The notes: generated from the letters alone by a model not told the origin. DNA of 64,000 nt from JACVCS01 sp038328575 (GCA_038328575.1 JBBQMD010000009.1:1-64000); one strand, 5' to 3'; shown: positions 51,454 through 60,048, counted from the first letter of the stretch. Made by a program: numbers and translations.

Positions 51454-52288
51454 GGCGGAGCATACACCCCCTCATCCCGACGCCCGACCACCAGAGCGTT
51501 CGCCGGCGCGCCCGACCCTCGCGGACCACCTCCGAGGCATGCGCGACTTCTTCCGCACGCCGCCACTGGGCTGCTTCGGGAAGTCGTGGTTCCTGCCGTT
51601 GGTGATCGCGGTCGCGCTGGTGTTCCTGCTGATCCCGTTCGACGCGCCAGTGAACGCCTGGCTCACCGGCGCGCCCGCGACCGCTACGCAGGCCGCGACA
51701 CGTCCGCTGCTGGAGCGCCTGCCGGGCGACGTTCGTCGCGAGCTCAACGCCTGGCAGCAGTTCGGTCAGGGCACATCGATCGCGGTCATCGTGCTGATCA
51801 TCTGGTTGCTTGATCCCAAGAACCGCCCGCGCCTCTTTGATCTGGGCGTCATCCTCGCGACCATCGGTATCGTTTCCACCGCTGGCAAACTCCTGATCGG
51901 CCGCCCACGCCCGAAGTACAACGACCCCGAGCGCTTTGTCGGGCCGCTGGGGATGTACCCGGTCGATCAGAAATCCGGCCCGCCGATCCTGGCGCACGCG
52001 TGGGACCTGGGCAAGTCCATCTCCAGCGATCTCTGGAGCATGCCCAGCAGCCACACCGCTTTCGCCGCGGGCGTCGCGTCGTTCCTCGCGACGCTCTACC
52101 CCAAACTCAAGTGGCTCATGCTCGCCTTGGCATGCATCGTCGGCTGCGGCCGCCTGCTCTTTGATGCCCACTATCCGACAGACGTCATCGTCGGCGGCAT
52201 CATCGGCTGGTCCGCCGCGACGATCCTGACCAGCGCCCGCCCGATCTCGCGCTACTTGCCAGGCGCATCCACCGGACCCCGAGCGTGA
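51452..52288 (+). CDS. PAP2-family membrane phosphatase
   Basis: This 278-residue membrane phosphatase of the PAP2 superfamily acts on lipid phosphates such as undecaprenyl pyrophosphate or phosphatidic acid. The three active-site motifs are visible: KLLIGRPRPK, MPSSHTAFAAG and GRLLFDAHYPTD with its His and Asp. Five to six hydrophobic segments are present, starting WFLPLVIAVALVFLLIPF. The first 35 residues are Pro/Arg-rich. The chosen ATG at 51452 shares CATG with the divergent ArnT-like gene; unlike its neighbour it has no TANNNT box at the usual spacing, so a downstream start is possible. Both flanking products would act on lipid-linked carriers. Confidence 0.82.
   Translation: MAEHTPPHPDARPPERSPARPTLADHLRGMRDFFRTPPLGCFGKSWFLPLVIAVALVFLLIPFDAPVNAWLTGAPATATQAATRPLLERLPGDVRRELNAWQQFGQGTSIAVIVLIIWLLDPKNRPRLFDLGVILATIGIVSTAGKLLIGRPRPKYNDPERFVGPLGMYPVDQKSGPPILAHAWDLGKSISSDLWSMPSSHTAFAAGVASFLATLYPKLKWLMLALACIVGCGRLLFDAHYPTDVIVGGIIGWSAATILTSARPISRYLPGASTGPRA
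51454..51464 (-). promoter_or_regulatory. Leaderless-type promoter of the ArnT-like gene, inside PAP2
   Basis: Minus-strand TATGCT (51464 down to 51459) lies 5 bases before the ATG at 51453, within the first codons of the PAP2 gene. Confidence 0.6.
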
Positions 52289-52736
52289 ACTGCCCCGGTG
52301 GCATGTGGTAAGTGTGCAACTCCATGTGCGCAGCGCGCAGCAAAAAACCCAGCGTCCAGCACATAGCCGGACGCCGGGTCTCGTGGGGGTCAGATGGAAT
52401 GGACGCGACTCTCGCCCGGGCAATCCGCATCGCACCGCGGCTCAACTCAACTTGGTGTCAACTGTGTCTCTGCTTCGTCGCGTCTGGATCACCGAGACTC
52501 ACTGTCTCGGCCCACCCGATTCGGCGCACGCCGCCACGCGGTTCCAGGCACGTTGACAATTTCTTCTGGCACGATCCAGCGCCGCGCCGAGGTGCCGTTT
52601 GCGCTGCGCTCGCGTCCACCCGATCGCACGACGGGCCGACGAATCGGGCGATTGTCCGAGGCTCGCCGGGTCCTCCGGTGAGTACCCTCAATGATCGCCG
52701 CACAACGACCGCCACCAGATCCATCCTGCACCCACC
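52289..52736. other. 448-base gap with no convincing gene
   Basis: No frame here looks like a protein. It holds a minus-strand terminator-like hairpin (52342-52378) and a second hairpin, CCGAGAC / GTCTCGG at 52492-52510. A TACCCT at 52683-52688 may be the promoter of the downstream permease, giving a leader of about 46 bases. Confidence 0.5.
52342..52378 (-). terminator. Terminator-like hairpin, minus strand
   Basis: CCC-A-GCGTCC and GGACGC-C-GGG pair over nine bases with one internal mismatch and an 11-base loop. On the minus strand six T residues follow. No minus-strand gene is known upstream. Confidence 0.5.
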
Positions 52737-53915
52737 ATGAACTTTGTTGCCTTGAGAATGCTGTTCGGCGATCGAGCCAAGTACTTCGGCATCATCTTCG
52801 GCATCACGTTCGCCGCGATGCTGATCACGCAGCAGGCCTCGATCTTCGTCGGCCTGATGACGCGCACCTTCGGCTTCATCACCGACACCACCCAGCCGGA
52901 CATCTGGGTGATGGACTCCAAGGTCCAGTTCGTTGACGACATCAAGCCCATGCAGGACACCATGCTCCTGCGCATCCGGGGAGTGCAGGGCGTGCAGTGG
53001 GCTATGCCGCTGTACAAGGGTCTGATCAAGGCCCGCCTCGACAACGGCACATTCCAGTCCTGCAACGTTGTCGGCATCGACGACGCGACGCTGATCGGCG
53101 GTCCCGTCGAGATGGTCGAGGGGACGCTCGCGGACCTGCGCATCAGCGAGGGCGTGATCGTCGATGAAGTTGGTGCAAGGACGCGCCTCGCCCGGCGCCC
53201 GACCGACGAAACAGGCCGTCCGATTCAGGGCGCAGCGCCGGTGCCGCTGAAGGTGGGGGACACGCTGGAGTTAAACGATCGGCGCGCGGTGGTGGTGGGG
53301 ATCTGCCGCGTGTCGCGGACGTTTCAGAGTCAGCCGGTGGTGTACACGACGTATTCGCGGGCCACGCAGTTTGCCCCGCGAGAGCGAAAGCTCCTGAGCT
53401 TTATTTTGGTGAAGGCGGATCCGGGCGAGAGCGTCGATCAGCTCTGCGCGCGAATCAAGGCCGAGACGGGCCTGGACGCGCTGAAGTCCTGGGACTTCAG
53501 CGTCAGGACATACACCTACTTCATGAAGTACACCGGCATCCCGATCAACTTCGGGATCTCGGTAGCCCTGGGGTTTTTGGTGGGCACCGCCGTCGCGGGG
53601 CAAACGTTCTATAACTTCACGCTCGACAACTTGCGACATTTCGGCGCACTGAAAGCCATGGGCGCCAGCAACGCCTTGCTCCTGCGAATGATCGTGCTGC
53701 AAGCCATCGTCGTCGGCGTCCTCGGCTACGGCATCGGCGTCGGGCTCGCTTCCTGCTTCGGCATCCTGAGCCGCAACAGCGAGCTTGCGTTCCGGCTCCT
53801 GCCGCAGACCCTGGTCATCACCGGTTGCGCGATCGTCCTGATCTGCGTGCTGGCCAGCCTGCTGAGCATCATCAAGGTGATCCGGCTCGAGCCAGCGATC
53901 GTGTTCAAAGGCTGA
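52737..53915 (+). CDS. ABC transporter permease (DevC/MacB-FtsX type)
   Basis: This 392-residue inner-membrane permease is part of a tripartite ABC exporter with the ATPase, fusion protein and outer-membrane factor downstream. Topology is FtsX-like: TM1 (about 16-38, YFGIIFGITFAAMLITQ), a large periplasmic domain (about 45-260), then three TM segments, the last LVITGCAIVLICVLASLLSI. The C-terminus VIRLEPAIVFKG is diagnostic. TM3 carries NFTLDNLRHFGALKAMGASN, the coupling region. It is the only full-length permease in the cluster. Confidence 0.82.
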   Translation: MNFVALRMLFGDRAKYFGIIFGITFAAMLITQQASIFVGLMTRTFGFITDTTQPDIWVMDSKVQFVDDIKPMQDTMLLRIRGVQGVQWAMPLYKGLIKARLDNGTFQSCNVVGIDDATLIGGPVEMVEGTLADLRISEGVIVDEVGARTRLARRPTDETGRPIQGAAPVPLKVGDTLELNDRRAVVVGICRVSRTFQSQPVVYTTYSRATQFAPRERKLLSFILVKADPGESVDQLCARIKAETGLDALKSWDFSVRTYTYFMKYTGIPINFGISVALGFLVGTAVAGQTFYNFTLDNLRHFGALKAMGASNALLLRMIVLQAIVVGVLGYGIGVGLASCFGILSRNSELAFRLLPQTLVITGCAIVLICVLASLLSIIKVIRLEPAIVFKG

Positions 53916-54078
53916 GTTTGCCGGTGGGCGGCTATGCCCGCACGCGAGCACTTCCGCCCGCCGGGCGGCTCTTGAGGCCGAGAACGAGCGTGAGCGACCT
54001 GAAGGCCCGTGATTTCCCCTCAGATCCTTATGAAACGAGCGAAACGACCGGGCGGCACTTGCCGAATGCACGCTGGAC

Positions 54079-54089
54079 GTTAAACTAAC
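54079..54089 (+). promoter_or_regulatory. Possible TetR operator
   Basis: GTTA-AAC-TAAC is an inverted repeat in the 275-base gap before the TetR gene, followed by GTTCATTGGATAAC. Binding by the TetR protein is only a guess. Confidence 0.25.
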
Positions 54090-54140
54090 GGTGTTCATTG
54101 GATAACCGGTCATCACCGGGTACTCACTGATCACCACGTC

Positions 54141-54172
54141 GCCCGTTCGCCCGTTCGCCCGTTCGCCTGTCA
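54141..54172 (+). repeat. 8-base tandem repeat GCCCGTTC
   Basis: Three perfect copies (54141-54164) are followed by a degenerate fourth. It lies just upstream of the TetR gene. Confidence 0.7.
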
Positions 54173-54190
54173 GCCACCAGAGCAACCCGC

Positions 54191-54874
54191 ATGTCGTCTG
54201 AGGATCGCAGAGCTCGTGAGAAGGTTGAAGTCCAAGAGCGGATCCTTGACGCCGCCCGCGATCTTTTCGTCCGCCAAGGCATTGAGGCGGTGTCGATGCG
54301 CAAGATCGCCGAGGCGATCGAGTACACGCCCGCGGCTCTCTACGTCCACTTCACCGACAAGAACGAGTTGCTGCGCGAGATGTGCCGGCGCGACTTTGAC
54401 GCGCTGACGAGGCAGACGGTGAAGCTCGCGGCGGTGGCTTGCCCGATCGCGCGGATCTATCTCTGCGGGATGGGATACATCCGCTTTGGCATCGAGCACA
54501 AGAACCACTACCGCATGATGTTCATGACGCCTCATCCGCCGGAGCTGACGCCCACGGAGGAGGATCGCAAGAAGATGAATGACCCGGATCAGGACGGCTA
54601 CGCGTTCTTCCGGCACAGCGTGGGCGAGGCGATCGCGCAGGGGCGGTTTCGGCCTGCGTGCGTGGATGTGGATCTGGTGACGCAGACGTTCTGGGCCGCG
54701 GTGCATGGGGTGACCGCGATCGAGATCACGCACAGCAACGACCCGTGGCTGAAGCTGGCGCCGCTGGCGACGCGCATCGAGCTCGTGCTCGACGTCCTGC
54801 TGCGCGGCATGCTCGCAGACACCGGCGAACTGGAATCCATGAAGGGCCGACTCCGCGAACGAGGGATGCTGTGA
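54191..54874 (+). CDS. TetR/AcrR family transcriptional regulator
   Basis: This 227-residue repressor has the TetR helix-turn-helix (QERILDAARDLFVRQGIEAV, then SMRKIAEAIEYTPAALYVHF) in residues 15-60. A C-terminal ligand-binding domain with a MMFMTPHPPE segment and LATRIELVLDVLLRGML helix follows. It sits between the permease gene and its collapsed paralogue in the exporter cluster and probably controls it in response to an exported compound. The ligand is unknown. No clear ribosome site or TANNNT box precedes the ATG. Confidence 0.88.
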   Translation: MSSEDRRAREKVEVQERILDAARDLFVRQGIEAVSMRKIAEAIEYTPAALYVHFTDKNELLREMCRRDFDALTRQTVKLAAVACPIARIYLCGMGYIRFGIEHKNHYRMMFMTPHPPELTPTEEDRKKMNDPDQDGYAFFRHSVGEAIAQGRFRPACVDVDLVTQTFWAAVHGVTAIEITHSNDPWLKLAPLATRIELVLDVLLRGMLADTGELESMKGRLRERGML

Positions 54875-54879
54875 TCATC

Positions 54880-55083
54880 ATGGCGTTGAAAATGCTTGTC
54901 GGTGATCGCCTGAAGTACATCGGCCTGGTCGCGGGCATCGCGTTCGCGTGGCTGGCGTTCATAATGCCCTGGCAGATCCCGGTCTTCGGCGGCGTCGCAA
55001 TTCTGATCTGCTGCTTGCTGGCGGGGCTCATCAGTGTTCGACGCGTGATCGCGCTGGAACCCGCGGTGGTGTTCAGGGGATAG
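54880..55083 (+). pseudogene. Internally deleted ABC permease remnant
   Basis: This 67-residue frame is an FtsX/DevC permease reduced to its ends. MALKMLVGDRLKYIGLVAGI (TM1) matches residues 5-24 of the permease at 52737-53915 (ALRMLFGDRAKYFGIIFGI). The last 43 residues (from LAFIMPWQIPV to VIALEPAVVFRG) align without gaps to the final 43 of that protein (from LAFRLLPQTLV to VIRLEPAIVFKG). About 320 residues, including the periplasmic domain and TM2-TM3, are missing with the frame intact. It starts five bases after the TetR stop, with a GTG three codons earlier. It may be dead, or a tiny two-helix partner of the full permease. Confidence 0.75.
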
Positions 55084-55164
55084 GTCAAGGTCACGAGGGA
55101 AGGTAGCAGGCGTTCGCGGCGAGTTTGTGGGACTGGCGTTGAAGAGCGAAAGGCGGGCCGAGGG

Positions 55165-55932
55165 ATGATGGCAAGTGTTGAGACCGCGCGTGGACGAAGC
55201 GGTGACATGTCGGCGGACGGGCGTCCGCTTGCGGTGGTCTGCCGGAGTGTGACCAAGAGCTACGGCGTCGGCGGGTCCAAGGTCGTCGCGCTGCGCGGCA
55301 TCGACTTGGAGATTGCCTCCGGCGAACTCATGATGCTTGTCGGGCCGTCAGGCTGCGGCAAGACCACGCTCATCTCGGTGATCGCGGGGATCCTTGATCG
55401 CGATGCGGGCGAGTGCTCGGTGTTTGGCGTCGATTTCAACACCATGTCTGGCTCGGCCAAGACCAAGTTTCGCGGGCGCAACATCGGCTTCGTCTTTCAA
55501 GCCTTCAACCTCATACCAACCCTGACCGCGGCGGAGAACGTCGCGGTGCCGCTGATGATCCTGGGCGAGGGGCGGAGCGCCAGCGTTCGAAAGGGGCGCG
55601 AGATGCTGGAGCGCGTGGGCCTGGGCGAGCGATCGCACAGCATGCCCTCTCAGCTTTCCGGCGGGCAGCAGCAGCGCGTGGCGATTGCCAGAGCGCTGGT
55701 GCATGAGCCGCGGATCATCGTGTGTGATGAGCCAACCAGCGCGCTGGACCATGAGACGGGTCATGTGATCATGCGCCTGCTGAAGCAGGTGGCGCTCAAG
55801 GACGATCGCGTGCTGGTGATCGTCACGCACGACGCGCGAATCTTCGGCTTCGCGGACCGTATCGCAAAGATGGACGACGGGTCGGTCAAGAGTGTCCAAA
55901 CCCCTGCAGAGATGGGGTTGGAGGCGGAGTAA
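55165..55932 (+). CDS. ABC transporter ATP-binding protein (LolD/MacB/DevA type)
   Basis: This 255-residue ATPase powers the exporter. Walker A is GPSGCGKTT, the Q-loop is GFVFQAFNLIPTLTAAENVA, the signature is LSGGQQQRVAIARAL, Walker B is IIVCDEPTSALD and the H-loop is VIVTHDARI. GFVFQAFNLIPTLTA is the pattern of the LolD/MacB/DevA group that works with FtsX-type permeases. The first 20 residues are a variable extension; translation could also start at an internal ATG at 55207. It follows the permease remnant by about 80 bases. Confidence 0.9.
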   Translation: MMASVETARGRSGDMSADGRPLAVVCRSVTKSYGVGGSKVVALRGIDLEIASGELMMLVGPSGCGKTTLISVIAGILDRDAGECSVFGVDFNTMSGSAKTKFRGRNIGFVFQAFNLIPTLTAAENVAVPLMILGEGRSASVRKGREMLERVGLGERSHSMPSQLSGGQQQRVAIARALVHEPRIIVCDEPTSALDHETGHVIMRLLKQVALKDDRVLVIVTHDARIFGFADRIAKMDDGSVKSVQTPAEMGLEAE

Positions 55933-56080
55933 AGATGAGGGAGTCGGCAAGCTCTCGAACCATCGATTGAAACCGGGTCGCGATCGTCACGTCTCACGCC
56001 TTGGGTATCGCGCTTCACGCCGCACGAGTTCCGCCTCACGCATCGAGCCTTCGGTCTAAAGCCTTTCCAGGAGAATCTGT

Positions 56081-57226
56081 ATGTTTCGAATGATCATTGT
56101 GCCGCTGATTGCTGTCGCGGGGTTTGCGTTCGCGGTGACAACGGTGATGAGCCAGAGCGCCGAGCGTCCGGTGGGCAAGGCGCTGGCGGAGCCGGCGCGC
56201 TCGCCATTTCCGGATTCGGTGGCGGGCTCGGGGATCATCGAGGCCAGCACGCGCAACATCGCGATCGGCACGAACATCGCGGGGATCGCGGTGGAGGTCT
56301 TTGTCGAGGCGGGCTCGCGCGTGAAGGCGGGTGATCCGCTGTTCCGGATTGACGATCGGTCGCTGCGAAGCGAGCTGGCGGTGCGCGAGTCGCGCCTGAT
56401 GGCGGCGCGTCGGCAGGCGGAGATCGCGCAGGCGGAGCTGGCGCAGCAGCAGCAGTTGCCCCGTAAAGAGGACGTGCCCCCAGCGCGGGCGCGGGTCGAG
56501 GTCGCCCAGGCGCAGCTCCGGGATTCGGAAAAGATCCTGATCCTGATGCAGGAGGTGCAGGACAAGCGGGCCATCGTGCAGGAGGAGTTGACGCGGCGTG
56601 AGAGCGCGGTGTTGACCGCCAAGGCGCGGGTCACGGAAGCCCAGTCGTCGCTGGACCAGTTGCTCGCCGGCGCGTGGAGCGCGACGCTGGACATCTCCAA
56701 GGCGCAGGTCGCCCAGGCCCAGGCGTTGGTGCAGCAGGCGGAAGCCGACATGGAGTCAACCAAGACCGAGCTGGAGCGGTTGGTCGTGCGCTCGCCGGTG
56801 GATGGCGAGGTGCTGCAGAAGAACACTCGTGCGGGCGAGTACGTCCCGGCGGGCGTGCTGGCGACGCCCGCGATGCTCGTGGGCAACACCGACGTGCTGC
56901 ACGTGCGCGTCGACGTGGATGAGAACGACGCGTGGCGGATCAAGCCCGGGGCCAAAGCCCGCGTCTCGCTTCGCGGGAACCCGCAGATCCGCACCGACGA
57001 GACGACGTTCGTGCGCGTCGAGCCGTTCGTGATCCCCAAGCGCTCGCTCACCGGGGACAGCACGGAGCGCGTGGATACGCGGGTGCTCCAGGTGGTGTAC
57101 TCGTTCCCGCGCAGCGCGATGATCGCGTTTGTCGGCCAGCAGGTTGACGTCCGCATCGAGGCTGAGCCCGTCAACATCACGCCCGCGACGGCGGAGGCGA
57201 CCGCCCGCCCTGGGGTTGGTCGCTGA
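56081..57226 (+). CDS. HlyD-type membrane fusion protein
   Basis: This 381-residue periplasmic adaptor links the ABC inner-membrane pump to the outer-membrane channel. An N-terminal anchor (about 3-22) is followed by a biotinyl-lipoyl half (GIIEASTRNIAIGTNIAGI, VFVEAGSRVKAGDPLFRIDD). A long helical hairpin rich in Ala/Gln/Glu (about 105-225) comes next, then the second lipoyl half (VRSPVDGEVLQKNTRAGEYV) and a beta-barrel with DVDENDAWRIKPGAKA. The hairpin has two arms, as expected for a TolC-contacting adaptor. GGAG lies 7 bases before the ATG. Part of the exporter operon. Confidence 0.88.
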   Translation: MFRMIIVPLIAVAGFAFAVTTVMSQSAERPVGKALAEPARSPFPDSVAGSGIIEASTRNIAIGTNIAGIAVEVFVEAGSRVKAGDPLFRIDDRSLRSELAVRESRLMAARRQAEIAQAELAQQQQLPRKEDVPPARARVEVAQAQLRDSEKILILMQEVQDKRAIVQEELTRRESAVLTAKARVTEAQSSLDQLLAGAWSATLDISKAQVAQAQALVQQAEADMESTKTELERLVVRSPVDGEVLQKNTRAGEYVPAGVLATPAMLVGNTDVLHVRVDVDENDAWRIKPGAKARVSLRGNPQIRTDETTFVRVEPFVIPKRSLTGDSTERVDTRVLQVVYSFPRSAMIAFVGQQVDVRIEAEPVNITPATAEATARPGVGR

Positions 57227-57330
57227 TTACCCTCTGCACCCGAGCTCGCTCGGGTGCCGACTTGTCTTCGATCTATCCGTTGAGTCTTTCGCGAGCGCTC
57301 GAGCGCCGAATCTTCTGGGAGTGTTTCTTC

Positions 57331-58887
57331 GTGTCAATATTCAACGAGCGTGTGTTTCGAGTGGCGGGCCTGATCGTGTCAGCCCCCGCGACGGTGCTGC
57401 TGCTCTCGCTGGCGGGGTGCAAGGTCGGGCCGAACTACGTCGAGCCGGTGATCGACTCGCCGACGTCGTGGTCAGAAGTGCCAGCATCGACGCCAGCAGA
57501 TCTGCGTGAGTGGTGGAAGCGCCTGAACGAGCCGACGCTCGACGCGCTGGTGCAGCGGGCAGGAGCGGGGAACCTGGACCTGCGCCGCGCGATCGCGAGC
57601 GTGCGCGAGGCGAGAGAGCTGCGCCAGATCGCGCGATCGAGCCTGCTGCCGACGATCGACGCCAGCGGCGGGTATCAACGCACCGAGGGCAGCACGAACG
57701 TCGGGCGCAGTTCGACGCGTCAGTTCACCGATGGCGGCTCTTCCGACGTCTTTCAAGCGGGCTTTGATGCGACCTGGGAGCTGGACTTCTTCGGGCGCGT
57801 GAGCCGGGGTGTTGAGGCGGCCGAGGCCGAGGTTGCGGTCGCGGAGTACAACGCCGCAGACGTGATGGTGATCGTGAGCGCCGAGGTGGCGCGGAACTAC
57901 ATCGACCTGCGAACGACGCAGCGCCGGCTGGTGCTGGCACGCGGCAACGTCGCAACGCAGCAGGACACGCTGGCGCTAGCGGAGTCGCGCTTCAACGCGG
58001 GCCTGACCAGCGAGCTTGATGTCGCGCGTGCCAAGGCGAACGTCGAGACCACGCGATCGCAAGTTCCGTCGTTTGAGGCCAGCGAACGGCGCAGCATGCA
58101 CGCCCTGGCGGTGCTTCTGGGTCGGAATCCGGGTGTGTTGATCGAGGATCTGGCGGCGTTCAAGCCGATCCCGGTGGTGAACGATGTGCTGACGACGGGC
58201 GTGCCCAGTGAGCTGGTGCGCCGCCGCCCGGATCTTCGAGCGTCGGAGCGATCGCTCGCGGGCCAGACCGCCCGCATTGGCGTTGCGACCGGCGATCTGT
58301 TCCCGCGTTTCCTGCTGGGCGGCAGCGTCGGCTGGAACGCGAGCAAGTTCGCGTCGCTCTACGACGCGTCAAGCGTCGCGTACAGCGTGGGCCCGAGCGT
58401 CACGTGGAACGTGTTTGATTATGGGCGCATCCGCGCCAACATCCGCGCGCAGTCGGCGCGGGCCGAGGGGCTGCTTGCGCAGTACGAGCGCAACGTGATC
58501 GGCGCGTTTCAGGAAGTTGAGGACGCGCTGGTGTCGTACTCGCGTGAGCGGGTGCGTCAGGGTGCGCTGACCAACGCGGTTGTCGCGGGTCGGCGAGCGG
58601 TCGAGCTCTCCAGCGAGCTGTACAAGCAGGGCCTGACCGACTTCAACGCGGTGCTCGATGCGCAGCGCCAGCTGTTCCTTTTGGAGGACTCGCAGGCGGA
58701 GTCGCAGGGTGAGACCGCCCGCCAATACGTCGCGATCTACAAGGCGCTGGGCGGCGGCTGGGGCGGCGCCGGCGGCCCGAACTCGACCGGCGGCACAGTT
58801 CCCGGCACCCCTCTCGATGGCGCGGGTTCGCCGATTAAGACTCGTCCCGGGAACGGCACGCAGTCGCCGTCGCCGATGCGGAACTGA
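57331..58887 (+). CDS. RND/ABC efflux outer-membrane lipoprotein (NodT/OprM type)
   Basis: This 518-residue outer-membrane factor forms the TolC-like channel of the exporter. It has a lipoprotein signal peptide ending LLSLAGC (Cys30), then KVGPNYVEP, the NodT/OprM start. Two outer-membrane efflux repeats follow: the first with LREWWKRLNEPTLDALV, the second with TSELDVARAKANVETTRSQV, then SELVRRRPDLRASERSLAGQ and FQEVEDALVSYSRERVRQGA. The C-terminal 45 residues are Gly/Pro/Thr-rich. A GTG start at 57331 was preferred because GGAG lies 9 bases upstream and a clean signal peptide results; the frame is open 23 codons further up. The gap 58888-59124 shows no gene. Confidence 0.85.
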   Translation: MSIFNERVFRVAGLIVSAPATVLLLSLAGCKVGPNYVEPVIDSPTSWSEVPASTPADLREWWKRLNEPTLDALVQRAGAGNLDLRRAIASVREARELRQIARSSLLPTIDASGGYQRTEGSTNVGRSSTRQFTDGGSSDVFQAGFDATWELDFFGRVSRGVEAAEAEVAVAEYNAADVMVIVSAEVARNYIDLRTTQRRLVLARGNVATQQDTLALAESRFNAGLTSELDVARAKANVETTRSQVPSFEASERRSMHALAVLLGRNPGVLIEDLAAFKPIPVVNDVLTTGVPSELVRRRPDLRASERSLAGQTARIGVATGDLFPRFLLGGSVGWNASKFASLYDASSVAYSVGPSVTWNVFDYGRIRANIRAQSARAEGLLAQYERNVIGAFQEVEDALVSYSRERVRQGALTNAVVAGRRAVELSSELYKQGLTDFNAVLDAQRQLFLLEDSQAESQGETARQYVAIYKALGGGWGGAGGPNSTGGTVPGTPLDGAGSPIKTRPGNGTQSPSPMRN

Positions 58888-59124
58888 GCAGGCCGCGCAC
58901 TTGCTGAGGAACAAGGCGAACGGCGACGCATCGGCTCAGGGACAAGCTTTACACCCCGCGATGAATCAAGCGTGGCCTGGGCGGCGGGCTCGCGGCCCGC
59001 AGCATTGCGAGCGACTCACGGCGCCGACGTACTGGATCACGCGAACAGGCTGCTGATGTGCCTGCTGGTGATCACGACCGCTTCGCCGCTGTGGCCGTTC
59101 ATCCGGCAGCCGGCGCGGCGGCAA

Positions 59125-59197
59125 TGGAGCGAACGAGACTCGAACTCGTAACCCCTAGCTTGCAAAGCTAGTGCTCTACCAATTGAGCTATCGCCCC
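59125..59197 (-). tRNA. tRNA-Ala (TGC anticodon)
   Basis: The 73-base gene starts GGGGCGA and ends TCGCTCC plus discriminator A. The acceptor stem has the G3:U70 pair that identifies alanine tRNA. The anticodon loop TTTGCAA gives anticodon TGC. No CCA is encoded. A TATGCT box lies at 59209-59214 on the minus strand, with palindrome GCCACGCGTGGC (59216-59227) just upstream. Confidence 0.95.
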
Positions 59198-59335
59198 GAA
59201 GGGAGGCAAGCATACGCCACGCGTGGCAAGAGCCTTTGGTCCTGGGCCAGCGCCCATCAGCCGACCGCCGTGAGCGTTCAGGGCCAGCCTCAATCGAGAA
59301 AGACCCTGGCATTCGGTTGCGGGCTTGTTCACAAG

Positions 59336-59377
59336 CTCCCGATTGCCAACTCTCGATTGCCAGCTCCCGATTGCCGA
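59336..59377 (+). repeat. 14-base tandem repeat CTCYCGATTGCCNN
   Basis: Three copies (59336-59349, 59350-59363, 59364-59377) differ at a few bases. Inverted, related units occur at 60202-60256. Confidence 0.7.
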
Positions 59378-59384
59378 CCAACCC

Positions 59385-59894
59385 TCACTCGCCCTCGGCG
59401 GCCTCGTTCATCCCGCCGAGGTTCACGAAGCACGCCTGATACGCCTTGAGCGTGAGCCATATGCGCTGCGCTGAGTCGCTCAGCGAGCCAGCCAGATCGC
59501 TGGCGGGCGCGACGGAGCGGAAGGTGAAGAGCTTCTGGGGATCGCGGAAGTGTTCGACGACGGGGCGGTAGGGCGCGGGGTGATCGACGTCGATGAGTTC
59601 GTCGTTCAGCAGGTCACCCATTTTGTCGCCGGCGTGAACCAGGTCTTGCTCAATGGACTGACTTAGATAGCGGTCTGGGGTGACCAGGGCGATGTAGAGA
59701 TGCCCCTGCTCGGCGAGGACGCGATACCACGCGGGCGCCGCTGCGTGAGGGGCAACGAGCGACAACGTGGCGCCTTCGAGAGTGACCTCGCCGAACAAAC
59801 CGCTCGCTTCAGCGTGGGCCCGCACGGCGCTCAGGAGCGCTGCCAGGGCATTGTCATCAAGCATGGGTGAGCGAAATGGCGCTGAGCTGGACAT
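59385..59894 (-). CDS. Conserved-looking protein of unknown function
   Basis: I do not recognise this 169-residue cytoplasmic protein. It has a normal amino acid mix without low complexity. Visible elements are DDNALAALLSAVRAHAEASG, APAWYRVLAEQGHLYIALVT with PDRYLSQSIEQDLVHAGDKM after it, and DSAQRIWLTLKAYQACFVNL near the end. The start at 59894 (MSSSAPFRS) was chosen because GGAG lies 8 bases upstream. A TATGCT box about 45 bases upstream (minus strand) may be its promoter. It sits between tRNA-Ala and tRNA-Leu. Confidence 0.65.
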   Translation of the reverse strand: MSSSAPFRSPMLDDNALAALLSAVRAHAEASGLFGEVTLEGATLSLVAPHAAAPAWYRVLAEQGHLYIALVTPDRYLSQSIEQDLVHAGDKMGDLLNDELIDVDHPAPYRPVVEHFRDPQKLFTFRSVAPASDLAGSLSDSAQRIWLTLKAYQACFVNLGGMNEAAEGE

Positions 59895-60019
59895 TCCGAT
59901 TTCTCCTGAAGGCTGCCCGGCGTCGCGGACGGAACCGGGAATGAGCATAGTCCGCATCTGATAAATGCCCGCGTGTCAACGCGGAGCGACGCACCAAGTC
60001 CGCCGACGCGCACGCTGGC

Positions 60020-60048
60020 TTGTCGGTGGCGAGGTTTGGGCATAGCAT
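60020..60048 (+). promoter_or_regulatory. Promoter of tRNA-Leu
   Basis: TTGTCG (60020-60025) and TAGCAT (60043-60048) are separated by 17 bases, a -35/-10 pair ending 17 bases before the mature tRNA. Confidence 0.6.

Noticed and set aside
49533..51813. Two long Arg/Pro/Ser-rich plus-strand frames opposite the ArnT-like gene
   Set aside because: Extreme composition and complete overlap with a real membrane protein gene.
52289..52736. Possible RNase P, tmRNA or SRP RNA in the 448-base gap
   Set aside because: The hallmark sequences (for example GAGGAAAGTCC, a tRNA-like end, or GGAAGGAAGCAGC) are absent on both strands.
58888..59124. Frame of 132 codons after the outer-membrane factor
   Set aside because: Mostly overlaps the 3' end of the real gene in another frame; no start signal or motif in the gap.
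59037..59381. Minus-strand 114-codon frame containing GDSSIGRALALQARGYEFES
   Set aside because: It is a translation through tRNA-Ala itself, a well-known spurious protein.
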